Assembly (NCBI RefSeq): GCF_963855985.1
Contig: NC_087105.1
Coordinates: 5,148,501-5,212,500, forward strand
Direction: 5' to 3'
DNA: 64,000 bases
Source: Ostrinia nubilalis
Lineage: Eukaryota > Arthropoda > Insecta > Lepidoptera > Crambidae
The first letter of the stretch is position 1; each line of letters starts with the position of its first letter. Both the position numbers and the translations under genes were made by a program. The notes beneath the pieces were generated by a model that saw nothing but the letters and a program-made list of their open reading frames with translations, was not told the origin of the DNA and searched no databases. This document shows positions 36,499 through 47,890 of this stretch, piece after piece.

Positions 36499-36606
36499 AT
36501 GCGAACAGCCAGGAACTGGAATTCGCTGCCTGCTTCTCTCTTTCCCGAACACTATAATTCGGGCCTTTTCAAGGCGAGAGTGAATAGGCACTTACAGGGC
36601 AGATAA
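36499..36606 (+). pseudogene. LINE reverse transcriptase, last 35 residues
   Basis: The frame reads RTARNWNSLPASLFPEHYN, then LFKARVNRHLQGR and a stop. This is the conserved C-terminal tail of CR1/Jockey-like LINE reverse transcriptases in Lepidoptera, with the R..WN.LP..VFP..Y....FK..V..HL pattern. The following 100 bp (ATCCTAGACTGCATTTCACT, AGATGCGATTGCGGTCAA) fits the 3' UTR of such elements. The polymerase core is absent, so this is a 5'-truncated dead copy. The exact clade cannot be fixed from 35 residues. Confidence 0.7.
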
Positions 36607-36719
36607 TATATAACCATCCTAGACTGCATTTCACTTAATACCAGATGCGATTGCGGTCAAATACTTGTCTTGTGATGCTTAAAAAAAGTGAGTAGGTAAC
36701 TTCTGTAATTCTAATAGTA

Positions 36720-37563
36720 GGTATAATTATCTAAAATGGTTTCTTTATTTCGATCAGTGAGTTGCGATCGCCAAATAAAAGTTTTTCGTTTATGAACACT
36801 CCGAGATCAGCATTCTAAAGCAAGTTCTCAGAAAGTAGAGTTAAGACTACGACCACTCACAATAAAGCACGGTATAGTAAACAAAGAATATAACATTTTA
36901 TTGGTACGAACAATCAACTATATTTTACGGCATATTTAAAAATTCGAGATTTATTTTAAGCATTGAAATTGAAATGGACTTTTAGATGAAAATATTTTTC
37001 ACATAAGATACTAAAATTCTGTTATTTCAATAAAGTTGAGTATTTTTCAAATGGTAAGCTATAAAATAAAGTAGCTTGGATTTTCATATTATTAAACAAT
37101 CCAGGTACTGGCTAAAAATTAAATAAAAAATATTAATAAAATCAAATGGACAATTTCAACAAAACATTGCAGCCGATTTTCAGCTTTAATGAAAGACAGA
37201 ATCAATCCAATAGTGCATTAAGAACTTTTTCGTCGGAAACACCGCAGAAGTTTGGAACACTTACGTGCTGCTTCGTAGCGTGAGATACGGCCTATCGCAC
37301 TAGTGGAGTTACGACGAATAATGTAGTTGTGGAACCATTGTCGATAATCGTGATTAAGATAAAGATAAAGATGAGAAAATAGAAAATAATTCTGAAAAGG
37401 AATGCAAGCTTACCTCCAATTTTGTGGTAAGGATTTTGAACATTATCTTGCTAAACATTGTTTTTATGAATGTTGTAGTAGTCAAAAGTGGTGGAATTTG
37501 AAACAAAAATTTATAATCTGGTAGATGGTTATTGTATATTTATAGTCTTCATTTAATTTAGTC
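36720..37563. other. Non-coding, nothing recognised
   Basis: AT-rich sequence with no frame, repeat or structure identified. Confidence 0.35.
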
Positions 37564-37823
37564 GGCCATTTGGTGTAGTGGTTCAGAACAGACTACTATG
37601 CCGATAGGTCCCGGGTTCGATTCCCGGCCGGGCAGAAATTGAAATGATGAATTTTAATTTCTGTGACGGGTCTGGGTGTGACTATGTATAATATGTATGT
37701 ATTTAAAAAAAAAGTATATAAGTAGTATATCCGTTAAGCTAGCACCCATAACACAAGCATTAAGTTGCTTACTTTGGGGCTAGCTGGCGCTGTGTGAAAT
37801 TGTCCAAAGATTTTTATTTATTA
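37564..37823 (+). mobile_element. tRNA-derived SINE
   Basis: A tRNA-like head carries an A box, TTGGTGTAGTGGTT (about 37570-37583), and a B box, GGGTTCGATTCC (37613-37624), 30 bases apart, the internal RNA polymerase III promoter layout. A non-tRNA body follows and the copy ends with GATTTTTATTTATTA. It would be transcribed by Pol III and moved by a partner LINE. Target duplication was not clear. It is not an intact tRNA gene: the acceptor stem does not pair and the sequence continues into the SINE body. Confidence 0.85.
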
Positions 37824-37966
37824 ATTTATATCTTCACTCAATCCAAATGTATATACTTTGCGCCAATCACTACTATTAAGAGATAGATTATTAATTAATT
37901 TTAAATTGGCACGCATTAATTTTATTTTTTATTTTATCGATATGCCTATATTTCTTGTCGTCGCAC

Positions 37967-38071
37967 CAGTATCGATAAAAGTCTTATCCCAACACTATCG
38001 TCAACAAGAATTGTGTTACGGCATTGTCGCAAATTCAGCCCACTTCGCCGTTACAAGTTGGGAATGTAAAC
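37967..38071 (+). repeat. 105-bp direct repeat, copy 1
   Basis: The block from CAGTATCGATAAAAG to GTTGGGAATGTAAAC recurs at 38159-38263, 192 bp downstream in the same orientation, with a handful of differences. This is a local duplication or two insertions of one repeat. Confidence 0.75.
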
Positions 38072-38158
38072 GTGCCAATCAGAAGAGATAATGCTTAAAA
38101 TAATGTACTCGTAATTGTAAGTATTTTTTACTTATGTGTGTAAATTTTTCCTGTCGTA

Positions 38159-38263
38159 CAGTATCGATAAAAGTTTTATCCCAGCACTATCGTCAACAAC
38201 AATTGTGTTACGGCATTGTCGCAAGTTCGGCCCACTTTGCCGTTACAAGTTGGGAATGTAAAC
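38159..38263 (+). repeat. 105-bp direct repeat, copy 2
   Basis: Second copy of the block at 37967-38071, sharing ATTGTGTTACGGCATTGTCG and CCGTTACAAGTTGGGAATG. Confidence 0.75.
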
Positions 38264-41200
38264 ATCCGGGAACACGTTCCTCGTTTGTCAAATTAAACTT
38301 GCAACTGTAAATGATTTGAATACATTGCGAGGGAATAGGGGAAAATATTTTATTAGATTCGATAAACGAAATTGGACACATTATTTTTGCTTTGCTTCAA
38401 TTTTTTATCAAAAATTTTGATTGAAATGTCCTTAGTTTAAAATTTTGGTAGAGCAGTTTTAGCATTTGACACTATCTGTATCTTTTACTCATTAATTTTT
38501 TTTTTTTTAGATAATGGGGTGAAAATGAGGGTGATTAATATCATTTTAGAAATAGGATTACAATTTGGCGTCCAAAGCACATTTTTGAGAAGCTATCGAC
38601 TGTAGTCAAACATAGACTGTTAATATGTGCCTATTATCATAAAAAAGAACACAAAAAGTTCTTCGTTATTTTGCCCGTATTGTTATATCTGCGGCTAAGT
38701 AGTCGTGAAACTAGAAAAAACCCGTCGAAGCGGAAAATTGCTACATTTGCATTTCAAAATGGACTCGCGCAGACTACACCGACCTGTAAAAATAGTCATG
38801 GCCTCATGAACATATTGTATGCAAGTTAGATTGTACTCGTACGAGTATGTATGAAGGTTGAACACATTTGACCCCCCTACATTTAGTTATTAAAACTCAG
38901 AATGAATCGCTAGCTGCTGTAATGAGTTTAGGATTATTATGAAGTACCTACATTTTGAAACAGATAAATCTGTGCATAATTTAAAAGAGATAATTAAATA
39001 CAAGATTTTTGTAATATCTTGATATTTTTATAAAAGATTATTTTCTACTACTGATACGTAATAATGTTTTCTCCTATCAAACCATTAACGAAATATTAAG
39101 AAAAAGTCACAATATTAAATATGCTCCTTCTTTTTTTCCCCGGTGAATCAGGACCCTGAATTTTTTAAGTATTCTTGTGTGAGCATATACGCAAATTATG
39201 GCATAAGTTTCAGCCACCCATCTCAAAATGGTAAAGTTAAGACTACGTTGACTGGATTAGTGTTTAAAATTAAAAAAAAAGATATTAAGGCAGTATTAAA
39301 CTGACACCTACGCTTACTTAGCTCCAGCTCACACCCACCTGACAAAAATAAACCCTACCGTACACAGCGAATCCCTGTTGGTCTAAGCGATACCGTTATT
39401 TACTAAAAAGTACGCCCTCGCACGCCGCGGGGACCGAGGATTTTCGTTACAACAAGCCTGTTATAAAGTTGCAAATTAATTTAGGCCACTTTTGGAAACT
39501 CAATTTTCGTATCCGCCAATATTTACAGAATATCAATTATCTGTTTCAGGACAAAGTCGGCAGCCATCAATCCAGGCTAGCCTTTCGTGGCTATGCTCCA
39601 TAAATATTCATGATGTGTCTACATTTATTTTTTACAAGCGTATTTTCAAGTCTATACCGACATACTAGAGATTATAACAGCAGGCCCCTTCATTTTTTTG
39701 CGAAGCGGCCAAGTTTATTTTCGTTTGTTTTAAACTAATGCCGATGCAATGCTGGACAAAGAATGGATTTCCATAACGATCGGTACTGTGCTTCCATATT
39801 GTTGGTTCATCGAGCTTTTGTAAGCTTCGTGTTTAGTTATTATGTGTATCACTAATAACTGAGGTCACACGAATCTAACATTGCTTTCGAACAATTGCAT
39901 TCTTTGATGCTAATAGCTAAATAAAATTATATAAAATGTCTATTATGATGTCAAAAACTTGAAAGCTGTTACCGATTCATTTTTCAGAATCTCGCCAAGC
40001 TTTTGCCTAGGCTAGCAAGGTAAAAAGAGAAGATTCTAGATACCGCGGTGTAGATAAACATAATATTGAAAACATCACCATCTATTATTCAAAATCTGAA
40101 CTTTATTACGCAGCTTGTACAGTCTGTACCCTTGACCTACTGCTCCTAACTCATCGTCGGTACCGAACAGTTGAACTTTTTGCAAAGTTCGGCACGTTTT
40201 TAAAGATTCATGGGCAAATGCGTTGTTTGCGATTCACACTGAATTTATTATTCTTTGTTTGTTTCTGTTTTGGCTTTAAATGGATTAGTAAGTGACACAG
40301 CGTGAAATAGAAGTTCTGTTGTAACTAATCATTCTGTTTGAGTTGGGTCTGTTTTAGGTTTTTTTAACGGACTTCAAAAAAGGATGAGGTTCTATGTTCT
40401 TCTACTAAATATGTATAGTGAATCGAGAATGAGTGGTGTCGCTCATTATGAGTGTTTTTTTAAATATATCTAATTACTAAAGATTCGCTTATTTAAAACA
40501 ATTTTAAGTAAACAGTTGCTCTGTAAATATATTTTACAAATATTTTGACTAAATAGGTACTACATCATTAAATTCGTCTTAACATAAATCAATTCCCAAT
40601 TTTATTGATTTTCTATTGCGTCTCGATTCGCGGTGCCGTTATGGGTAAATAACACCGGTCAACAAAAAAAAAATTTTTTTTTGCGCATTGATTTTACTTA
40701 TTATATTCTGATTATGTAAGCAAATGTATATAAAAAAGTGCGATTACAAATCGAAAATATTTGCTTTTTAAAAAGTTATAGCGATTTGAATTTTCCATCT
40801 TCATAGTAGAATGTCTCTAAAGATGCACGTCACATTCTCATTGGGATATATTTGTAAATAATTATGGGGGCTTATTCGCAAGAACAAGGGGCACGCTTTC
40901 ATCAAAATATAGTGGGATTTGAGAAACGACATTACCAAGGCCAGTATACTGAAAGCATGATAGGGTTAGATTTTTATGAAAAAAATCTTCTATGGAACAT
41001 GACAGGAAATTAGAACTTTTAATTTTTAATAAATATTTGGACTCTATTTTAATTTTTCTCTTGTGAGAATGAATCTTAAATGGATGTTTGTTATGTTTTA
41101 ATAATTAGAAAGAATGAAAGAAAGAAAGAAAAAAAAATATTTGGCAACAAATTAAATCATCTCTATGTTCATGTTTCATACATTCATTGATATGAATTTT

Positions 41201-41604
41201 TCTATTTTTTACACATAAAAGCAAATTCCGAACAATTGTTTGTTGTTATTCTTGTTTCTAGGTTATAAAGCAATAAAAATAAGCTATGCATAACCCGTGC
41301 GCAAAAATACTGTAGACAGTTGTAATGCGTCTATGAATCATTGCTGTTTGCAAAAAAGTACTTTCATTGCAGTTCAATTCTTTTTACATGACATATTGAC
41401 ATTGAAAAGATGTGCTTCTAAATGAAATCCATCTGCTACTAACCATAAAAGCACCAGACGCAAGAACAAAGAAATCGATTGCCAGAATCCGATATTTTAG
41501 CGGAGTCACTAATATCCAAGACGCCCATAAAGTTTCACCGCCATAATACACTTGCAAACATTAATGGAAACTCATCCCGGATTTTAGCCCGATATTATTA
41601 GTTA
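38264..41604. other. Non-coding, with a GAAA microsatellite
   Basis: No gene or bounded element was recognised in 3.3 kb. A GAAAGAAAGAAAGAAAAAAA tract lies at about 41113-41136. The A/T block AAAAAAAAATTTTTTTTTG near 40668-40682 is a short palindrome. Confidence 0.4.
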
Positions 41605-41607
41605 TTA

Positions 41608-42275
41608 GGGGCCGTCCATATATTACGTCATTCTAAATTAGGGGGGGGGGGGGTTGGTCTGCGGATGACGGTAAATGATAGATAGGGGGGGGGGGGGGTG
41701 TTTCGAAATTGACGTCATTCTTATTTATTTATTTATAGTTTATTGTTCACCTACAAAAAGATTATTTCTAAAAAGAAATTTCTTCCAGCACACCTAGTAA
41801 GTGAGACTGCAAATGTGAGAGGCGGCTGAGGCGCGTACAATACTAAAAAAAACTCATAATAAACATACATACCTAATGCAACATAGATGTACACAAATAA
41901 TAACTACAGATAAAATACTCTAACAATAATATTACATACAGTGGCGGCGTAGCATGGGTTGGCACCCGGGGCGATCACCCCCCCCCCCCCCCCCCGTCAC
42001 AAATCCTATGGCACCCCCTGGTACCCCCCAGGATTTTTGGGGTTTCCTACCGATTGAAAGACAATCGCAACAACCTTCTTTAAGAATCACTCTATCTATT
42101 AAAAAAAAAAATAAAAGGTGATTCTACAAGTGTTTTAATTTTGTCAAACTGGTAATGACGTCAATTTTGGGAGAAGGGGGGGGGGGGGTCATTAAGAAAT
42201 GACGCTAGGATGATTGTAGGGGGGGGGGGGGTCTAAAATCGGAAAAAATCGATGACGTAATTTATGGACGGCCCC
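41608..42275. mobile_element. Harbinger-like MITE with TTA duplication and poly-G tracts, carrying nested insertions
   Basis: The ends GGGGCCGTCCATATATTACG and CGTAATTTATGGACGGCCCC are inverted repeats, flanked by TTA (41605-41607, 42276-42278), a 3-bp TWA-type target as in PIF/Harbinger. Four G runs of 13-14 lie at 41641, 41685, 42176 and 42219, all on the plus strand. The middle (about 41720-42110) is foreign: a TTTA-tailed LINE/SINE-like piece and a segment starting CAGTGGCGGCGTAGCATGGG with an 18-base C run (41978-41995). Confidence 0.7.
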
Positions 42276-42337
42276 TTATGACGTAACGGAGCTATTCCAG
42301 TGACTTCGCAATTAGCGAAGTTCATTTGTGCTTAGGT

Positions 42338-42646
42338 GAGGGGTTCCCAAAGTGTGCGCCGTAGAAAGTAAAGAGGGCGGGGTGCCGTGAGTCAAACCTT
42401 TACGTTGCGTTGGCGCTTGAAAACCTGTATATCTGTATCTTTTTCAAAGGGTAGGGCATCGTGACAAAATACTTTTATTAAGCTTCAACCACACCAACGC
42501 GTGCAGATCGCCATCGCGCCGGTGCGATCACCAGGTCGCGCGATCCATGACAGTTCGCGCGACCTGTCACTGGCCTATAAATATGCACGCGTCGGTGTGG
42601 TTGAAACATAAGTGCGCCGCGGGATGACAAGGATTTGGAAACCCTG
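42338..42646. mobile_element. Non-autonomous hAT element with exact 8-bp duplication
   Basis: The ends GAGGGGTTCCCAAAGTGTGC and GGATTTGGAAACCCTG match the common hAT end CAGNGGTTCCCAAA, with the first base mutated. GCTTAGGT flanks both sides (42330-42337, 42647-42654), the 8-bp duplication typical of hAT. A 122-bp palindromic MITE is nested at 42484-42605. There is no transposase. Confidence 0.8.
42484..42605. mobile_element. 122-bp palindromic MITE nested in the hAT element
   Basis: TTCAACCACACCAACGCGTG and CACGCGTCGGTGTGGTTGAA are near-perfect inverted ends. The GC-rich interior repeats GGTCGCGCGA / TCGCGCGACC, making the whole unit foldable. It interrupts the hAT sequence and so is younger. 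The target duplication is not certain. Confidence 0.75.
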
Positions 42647-42654
42647 GCTTAGGT

Positions 42655-43549
42655 GCTTTGTAAGACGTGTGAATGTAGTATGGTAAAGTAACTTCGGTAT
42701 AATTAACTTCCTATAATAGATTTGAGACAAAGCCTTGCCTAGCAACGCCTTGAATGAAATTTACGCTACGGCTAAAGACAATAATGAAATGTCTATAGTT
42801 ATTAATATACAGTCTGTCAATTTAAGCCAATACTGTTGGAAAATCAAGTCGATTTAGGCTTGAAATCTTTGAACAAGGTTTTCATTTAATGTCTATAAGT
42901 AAATTGTGAGATAGAATACTTGATAAGAAATAACAGCAATTTTTAAGACGCCATCGAGTCGAAAGCGAGTTGTCCATGCGAAAAATCGACGATCATCGAT
43001 TAAAATAAATCAACTATGCTTTCCGTTTAACTGCCTTTCACGGAATCTTCGCTCTACGAGTATGTAGCGTATCGTGCAATTGACAGCCGCAGCGCTACAC
43101 TTTACGATCACCTGTCAAAATTGCTCGAAAACGTCACCCTCATCGCGTCAAAGCAACCAATCTACATTTCTATAGCATTCCACTACCAAATCAATCACAG
43201 AACTACGTTATTTCTTACACTCCGAGGAGGTTCCGTAGGTAAATAAGATTCTTTCCTCCAATGAGATCGGTAACGAATCACACCGCCGGGGCTTGATTGA
43301 CAGATGGCCTGTCTCAGTAATTGAGACGAATGAGATTCAGCCTGTCTGCCCCGATAAATCTCGGAGTTTTTAACGATATTTTACCGCTTTATTATAATAT
43401 GACGGGAACAATGTCGGCCGTGATAGTAACAACAATGTATTTATTGGTTTTGCGAATAAAAACGCTATTCGAGAGGATGTTCTGTGTTATTGTCTGTACT
43501 TCATAGTAATTATACACAATTTCGAATCGCTAACAACCTAAGAGATTGA
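42655..43549. other. Non-coding, nothing recognised
   Basis: No frame with a known domain and no repeat ends in this 0.9-kb stretch. Confidence 0.35.
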
Positions 43550-43690
43550 TACTCGCATTCAAAAACATTACTATGAGGTCTCACAGTGCGTGTGAACGCA
43601 CAAGGTGACACACGAACCAATCACAAAGCTCTATTCAACGCTATAGATTTTCTGATTCACAAGCCAGAATCGTTTGTGAATACGGGCGTA
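43550..43690. mobile_element. MITE with ACGCCCATATTCACAAAC ends, copy 2
   Basis: It shares ACATTACTATGAGGTCTCAC and AACCAATCACAAAGCTCTAT with the copy at 15639. The right end is GTTTGTGAATACGGGCG followed by TA; the left end is diverged (CTCGCATTCAAAAAC) and preceded by TA. TA is therefore the likely target site of this family. Confidence 0.75.
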
Positions 43691-43699
43691 TGTGTCAGA

Positions 43700-44444
43700 A
43701 AGTATTATAATTCCGATTAAGCACTTCTAATAGATAGATCTCATGAATGTGACATAACTTCTAAACTGCATAATTTATTCGCATCACGGTAGTGTCCAGC
43801 GAACTGCAATCCAGCACTTTTTACCGACCAACTAGTTGCCCAGTTGCGCAACTAGTAACTAGTTACAGCCATGATTAAATTCCGTGAGTTATATTCCGTG
43901 AGTTATGCCCGGACCGCGTCGTTTTTTGGCCGTCCCTACATTATTTATCGGCGGTACGAAATATGCATTAATCATAAAGGCCTGTGTAAACAAGTTTCTT
44001 CAATAAAATGTTATGTTTTTAAGCGTGTCCTTTTGAGTTTCACGATGAATAACAAAGTTGTTTTTGAGCGTTCCCTCCAGGACGTTCGGGGGAAATAATT
44101 ATCATCCGCGGAATGGGACGCCCGTGAAAACAAGAAGAAGACGCTTTGTAATTTTTAAGGTCGCGTTAAATATAAAACGGGGGTGTTTTATTTTTGAACT
44201 AGCGAGAAGCCTCGGCTCCGCACGTGTATCGAGCGAAGCAGGCCCTTTTATTTTATGCTGTCCGTAAGATAGACGTTATGAGCGGTCTTTTCTGCAGAAA
44301 TAAAAAAGAAGAACAATTTCATTAGGTATAATAATAATCACAATGAATGCAGCCATGTAGAGACAACAGTACAACAAAATAAATACTGGGACATCTTACG
44401 TAAATTACGTTTCCTGCCCTAGCGGCCATCTGCTCGAGCTGAGA
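43700..44444. other. Non-coding, nothing recognised
   Basis: Frames at 43871-44267 have no known domain. The word CGTGAGTTAT is doubled near 43882-43904. Confidence 0.35.
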
Positions 44445-44628
44445 CAGGAAAGTTCTTGAGTGGCGACCACGAGCTGAAGACGTAGCGTGGGCAGGCCTCC
44501 CACTAGGTAGACCGACGATCTGGTGAAGGTCGCGGGAGGTGCCTGGATGCGAGCGGCGCAGGATCGGTCTACGTGGAAATCCTTGGGGGAGGCCTTTATC
44601 CAGCAGTGGACGTCTTTCGGCTGAAACG
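44445..44628 (+). mobile_element. RTE retrotransposon 3' fragment
   Basis: It matches the 5029 copy from AGTTCTTGAGTGGCGACCAC through GGGCAGGCCTCCCACTAGGT to GGGGGAGGCCTTTATCCAGC and GGCTGAAACGA. A one-base loss after ACGAGCTG breaks the reverse transcriptase frame. It is 5'-truncated, and no clear target duplication was found. Confidence 0.8.
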
Positions 44629-45159
44629 AGAGGCGCTACTTTGGAACAAAACTTAATACATTGGGATTATGTAATATACGAGAATTTATCCTATTTGATA
44701 TGTTGCACTGTATATTGACACAAACATTTATGAAAATTACAAACTTCATTTAATTGACTTTGAACCTTATGCTCATGACATAAAGTTCCAGTAGATATAT
44801 CTGGTGTTGCCAGAAAGAAAATATACGAAAATATACAAAGGGAAAAGTGTACGGAACTTGCATATCGCTACTTTATACGCAACGGAAGGAAAACTGCGCG
44901 GAAGCCCATTCTCACGAGTGTCTGAACGAGACGGCGAATATTAATTCACTGCGTTAACACTAGTGGGAAAGAGAGGGCGAGTAGTAGTAATTCAGGGCTG
45001 AAATATGCCAAGAGAGCGTCAGCTGGCTGTGGCGCTAATAAACAGGAATTGGTATCGGAATTCCAGATTAGTAGTACTAAGGCTTAATAAGCTAAACGCT
45101 GGGCAATTTTATCTAGCTGTTTTGCACCAAAAAATTGCCTAATGTAATGCAAACTCTTA

Positions 45160-45276
45160 GGCTGGGTTGCACCACTCAACTTGGACCGTAACTTTGACGA
45201 TAACCGGTGCTTTTTGTGTGGATTATGACAGCTTTTTGACGTTTGTAAAGTTGAAGTAAGATGGTGCAACCCAGCC
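45160..45276. mobile_element. GGTGCAA MITE family, copy 3 (best preserved)
   Basis: The ends GGCTGGGTTGCACCA and TGGTGCAACCCAGCC are perfect inverted repeats with TA on both sides (45158-45159, 45277-45278). The body has GACGATAACCGGTGCTTTTT and GACGTTTGTAAAGTTGAAG. The TA target points to the Tc1/mariner type. Confidence 0.85.
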
Positions 45277-45442
45277 TAAGTGGCAATATCCACTTTCCTA
45301 ATTCCTACGAAATAGAAATTTTAATGCCATCACCAAACATGTTTGCTTCAAAATCGCACTTACTTCGACTAATACTTTGAACCCGCTACTATAACTAGTA
45401 TTCTAGTCTGGCATCAGACCTAGCTATACGGCATCTAATTTA

Positions 45443-46348
45443 CAGTCAGCGAAAATAATTCGTGATACCTAAAGTGGTCAAAAAGTTGACAACACAACCT
45501 TATTCCAATGTCTGAGAACTTTTTGGCTACTTTGGGTATCACGAAAGGACATCATCCATTTTGGTCCAAAATCAAAAGTGCCGGCCAAAAAATAAAAGTG
45601 CTGTATTCTGATAGAATACGTCCGCCTTAGCATTTATTACTATGACACCAAAGCTGTAGCACCACTGTTCATCGTAGTATTTGAGTTCTAAAAATATATG
45701 AAACGACTGACTTTGATCTCAAATACTACGACGCACAGTGGTGCTACAGCTTTGGTGTCATAGTAACAAATGCTAAGGCGGACGTATTCTGTCAGAATAC
45801 AGCACTTTTTTTTTTATTGGCCGACATTTTTGATTTTGAACAAAAAATGTATGAATCGTCGATGAATTTTAGATCTCAAATACTCGACGCACAGTGGTGC
45901 TACAGCTTTGGTGCCATAGTAACAAATGCTAAGGCGGACGTATTCTGTCAGAAGACAGCACTTTTTTTTATTGGCCGACACTTTTGATTTTGAACAAAAA
46001 ATGTATGAATCGTCGATGAATTTTAGATCTCAAATACTCGACGCATAGTGGTGCTACAGCTTTGGTGCCATAGTAACAAATGCTAAGGCGGACGTATTCT
46101 GTCAGAATACAGCACTTTTTTTTTGATTGGCCGACACTTTTGATTTTGAACAAAAAATTTATGAATAGTCGATGACTTTTAGATCTCAAATACTCGACGC
46201 ACAGTGGAGCTACGGCTTTGGTGCCATAGTAACAAATGCTAAGGCAGACGTATTCTGTCAGAATACAGCACTTTTTTTTGTTGGCCGGCACTTTTGATTT
46301 TGGACCAAAAATATATGAAACGTGGATGATGTCCTTTGTCGCTGACTG
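45443..46348. mobile_element. TA-flanked TIR element expanded by a 155-bp tandem array
   Basis: CAGTCAGCGA (45443) and TCGCTGACTG (ending 46348) are inverted ends with TA on both sides. A first unit at about 45546-45700 is inverted; the forward unit then repeats about four times with periods of 156, 154 and 156 bp (anchor CGCACAGTGG at 45732, 45888, 46042 with one change, and 46198). A hairpin (CGTGATACC..GGTATCACG) lies at 45470-45545. The 107-codon minus-strand frame is just two array units read through and is not a gene. Confidence 0.8.
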
Positions 46349-47014
46349 TACTGATAACTGCTATTTTGTAAAAGCATGTAAAATCTGGGTTGTCTATCGA
46401 CTTTACATCACCACCAACCTAGACTAGACACATCCACACTTAACATCAGTCGGGCTCGAGATATCGGTAAAATACCTGCCTGCACGAGTAAAAAAATCGG
46501 TTTCACGTCAATTTCGTAGTAACGTACGATTAAGATTGATTGACATCCGATTGGCATAGGTACATTGTCTGCTTCTATCCCCGATGATACATTGTAAAAT
46601 ATACCTTAGGCCGCTCCTTTTATTGTTTATTTCTGATTGAAAGCCTCCTCGAGCAAAATCTCTATACGGAGCATTCTCTGGTCCAAAGATTCTCGTGTCA
46701 TTCGACCGCATACAACGAACCCAAAAGGGTTTGTGATAAATTGTGTCTTGTGTCTTGGGTAGTAAGGGTTAAAATAGGTTGGGTGTAGTGTACGTCGTAA
46801 ATAATATCCTACGTTTACGACCGCCGTTATACCTTACAAAGTTTTGCAATCGAGAATGACTTAGTTTTACGGTTACTATGTGAAATCTTGAATTGCGGCT
46901 TTGCCTTTAATGTTCTACGAGTACGTACCTATATTTATCGTACGTAGATTTACTACGACTTTATTTTTAGTTACATCTATATTCACTCTAGCTTAGTTAA
47001 GGCTCATCACAAAA
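46349..47014. other. Non-coding, nothing recognised
   Basis: A short stretch between two elements. No gene signal was found. Confidence 0.35.
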
Positions 47015-47309
47015 TACACTCGCGAGCAAAAGTATGGAATCACTTACATGAAGTTGTTTCCACGCGATCTTGTGTACTAACGAATTTGTTAGGAACAAAA
47101 AAAGTGGCACCATTTTAAAGATTAAACTTTTATCTTTAAATTGATACCAAATTCATTTAAATCACACCAGCATTTGAAAAGATATCCCGGCTGATGTGAA
47201 GAAGTAACGAAAAAGACATGTATGAACTGTTTGATACGTCGCGAGTTGCGGCCTATTTACCCCCTATAAAAGCACGCGTTTTCGGATTTTTGCTTTCACA
47301 CGTTGAATC

Positions 47310-47561
47310 ATGCACATCTCCGCTTCTTTTGACACTACCTGGGATTCTACACCTTCAGAAGCAGCACAAATCGTTGCACTATTGCAAGAAGGGCTCAGCC
47401 AGCGGGCTGTCGCACGTCAGCGCCACATAAGCCAGTCCTGGGTTTCGAAAGTTTTAAGACGCTTTCGGGAGACTGGTGGCTTTATCCCGAGACCAAGTTC
47501 TGAACAGCGCCGGCGCACATCGCAGAGGGAAGACCGTTTTTTCATGTCAACCTCTCTATGA
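47310..47561 (+). pseudogene. Tc1 transposase N-terminal helix-turn-helix domain (left arm)
   Basis: The frame contains SEAAQIVALLQEGLSQRAVA, then HISQSWVSKVLRRFRETGGF and IPRPSSEQRRRTSQRED, which are the two paired-like helix-turn-helix DNA-binding segments and basic GRPR-like linker of Tc1 transposases. The ATG at 47310 follows the TATAAAA box by about 40 bp. The frame ends at 47561 by a frameshift; in another frame NRHLTGIDVQ continues briefly before further stops. The right arm carries the same domain on the minus strand (about 48120-48360) with a different frameshift. The catalytic domain is absent from this arm. Confidence 0.8.
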
Positions 47562-47758
47562 AATCGTCATTTGACTGGAATCGACGTCCAGTAAGAGCTC
47601 ATAAATGTTCGTAGGATAGCTGTCAGCGAGTAGACAGTTTGTCTAAGACATAAGCAATAGAATTTAACTCCAAAAAGGCCTGCAACAGGCTCGAAACTGA
47701 CGGCAGGTCACCGATAAGCACGCTTTCAATTTGCTCGTACACATCTCGATGTTAAGTC

Positions 47759-47890
47759 GAGCAAGCCACCCCCATAAGCCACTGTTTCAGCGAACCAGCA
47801 CTGCACAAATCGCTCCTCAGGCCGCCTATAAACCCGACCTCTTCGACTGCTGCCCTGCAAACACAGTTTGCATTCATCGGAGAACAGAAC
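47759..47890 (-). pseudogene. Tc1 transposase catalytic-core fragment in the loop
   Basis: On the minus strand the loop reads VLFSDECKLCLQGSSRRG, then VYRRPEERFVQC and AETVAYGGG, the region around the second aspartate of the Tc1 DDE/D catalytic core (the SDE of VLFSDE). It is joined to the right-hand arm and breaks off at the loop junction, so the third catalytic residue and the C-terminus are missing. The segment is open but truncated on both sides. Confidence 0.8.

Noticed and set aside
37564..37634. A functional tRNA gene
   Set aside because: A and B boxes are present, but the acceptor stem does not pair and the sequence runs on into a SINE body.
45968..46291. 107-codon minus-strand frame with two near-identical halves
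   Set aside because: It is the 155-bp tandem array read through twice; no domain, and it is confined to the array.
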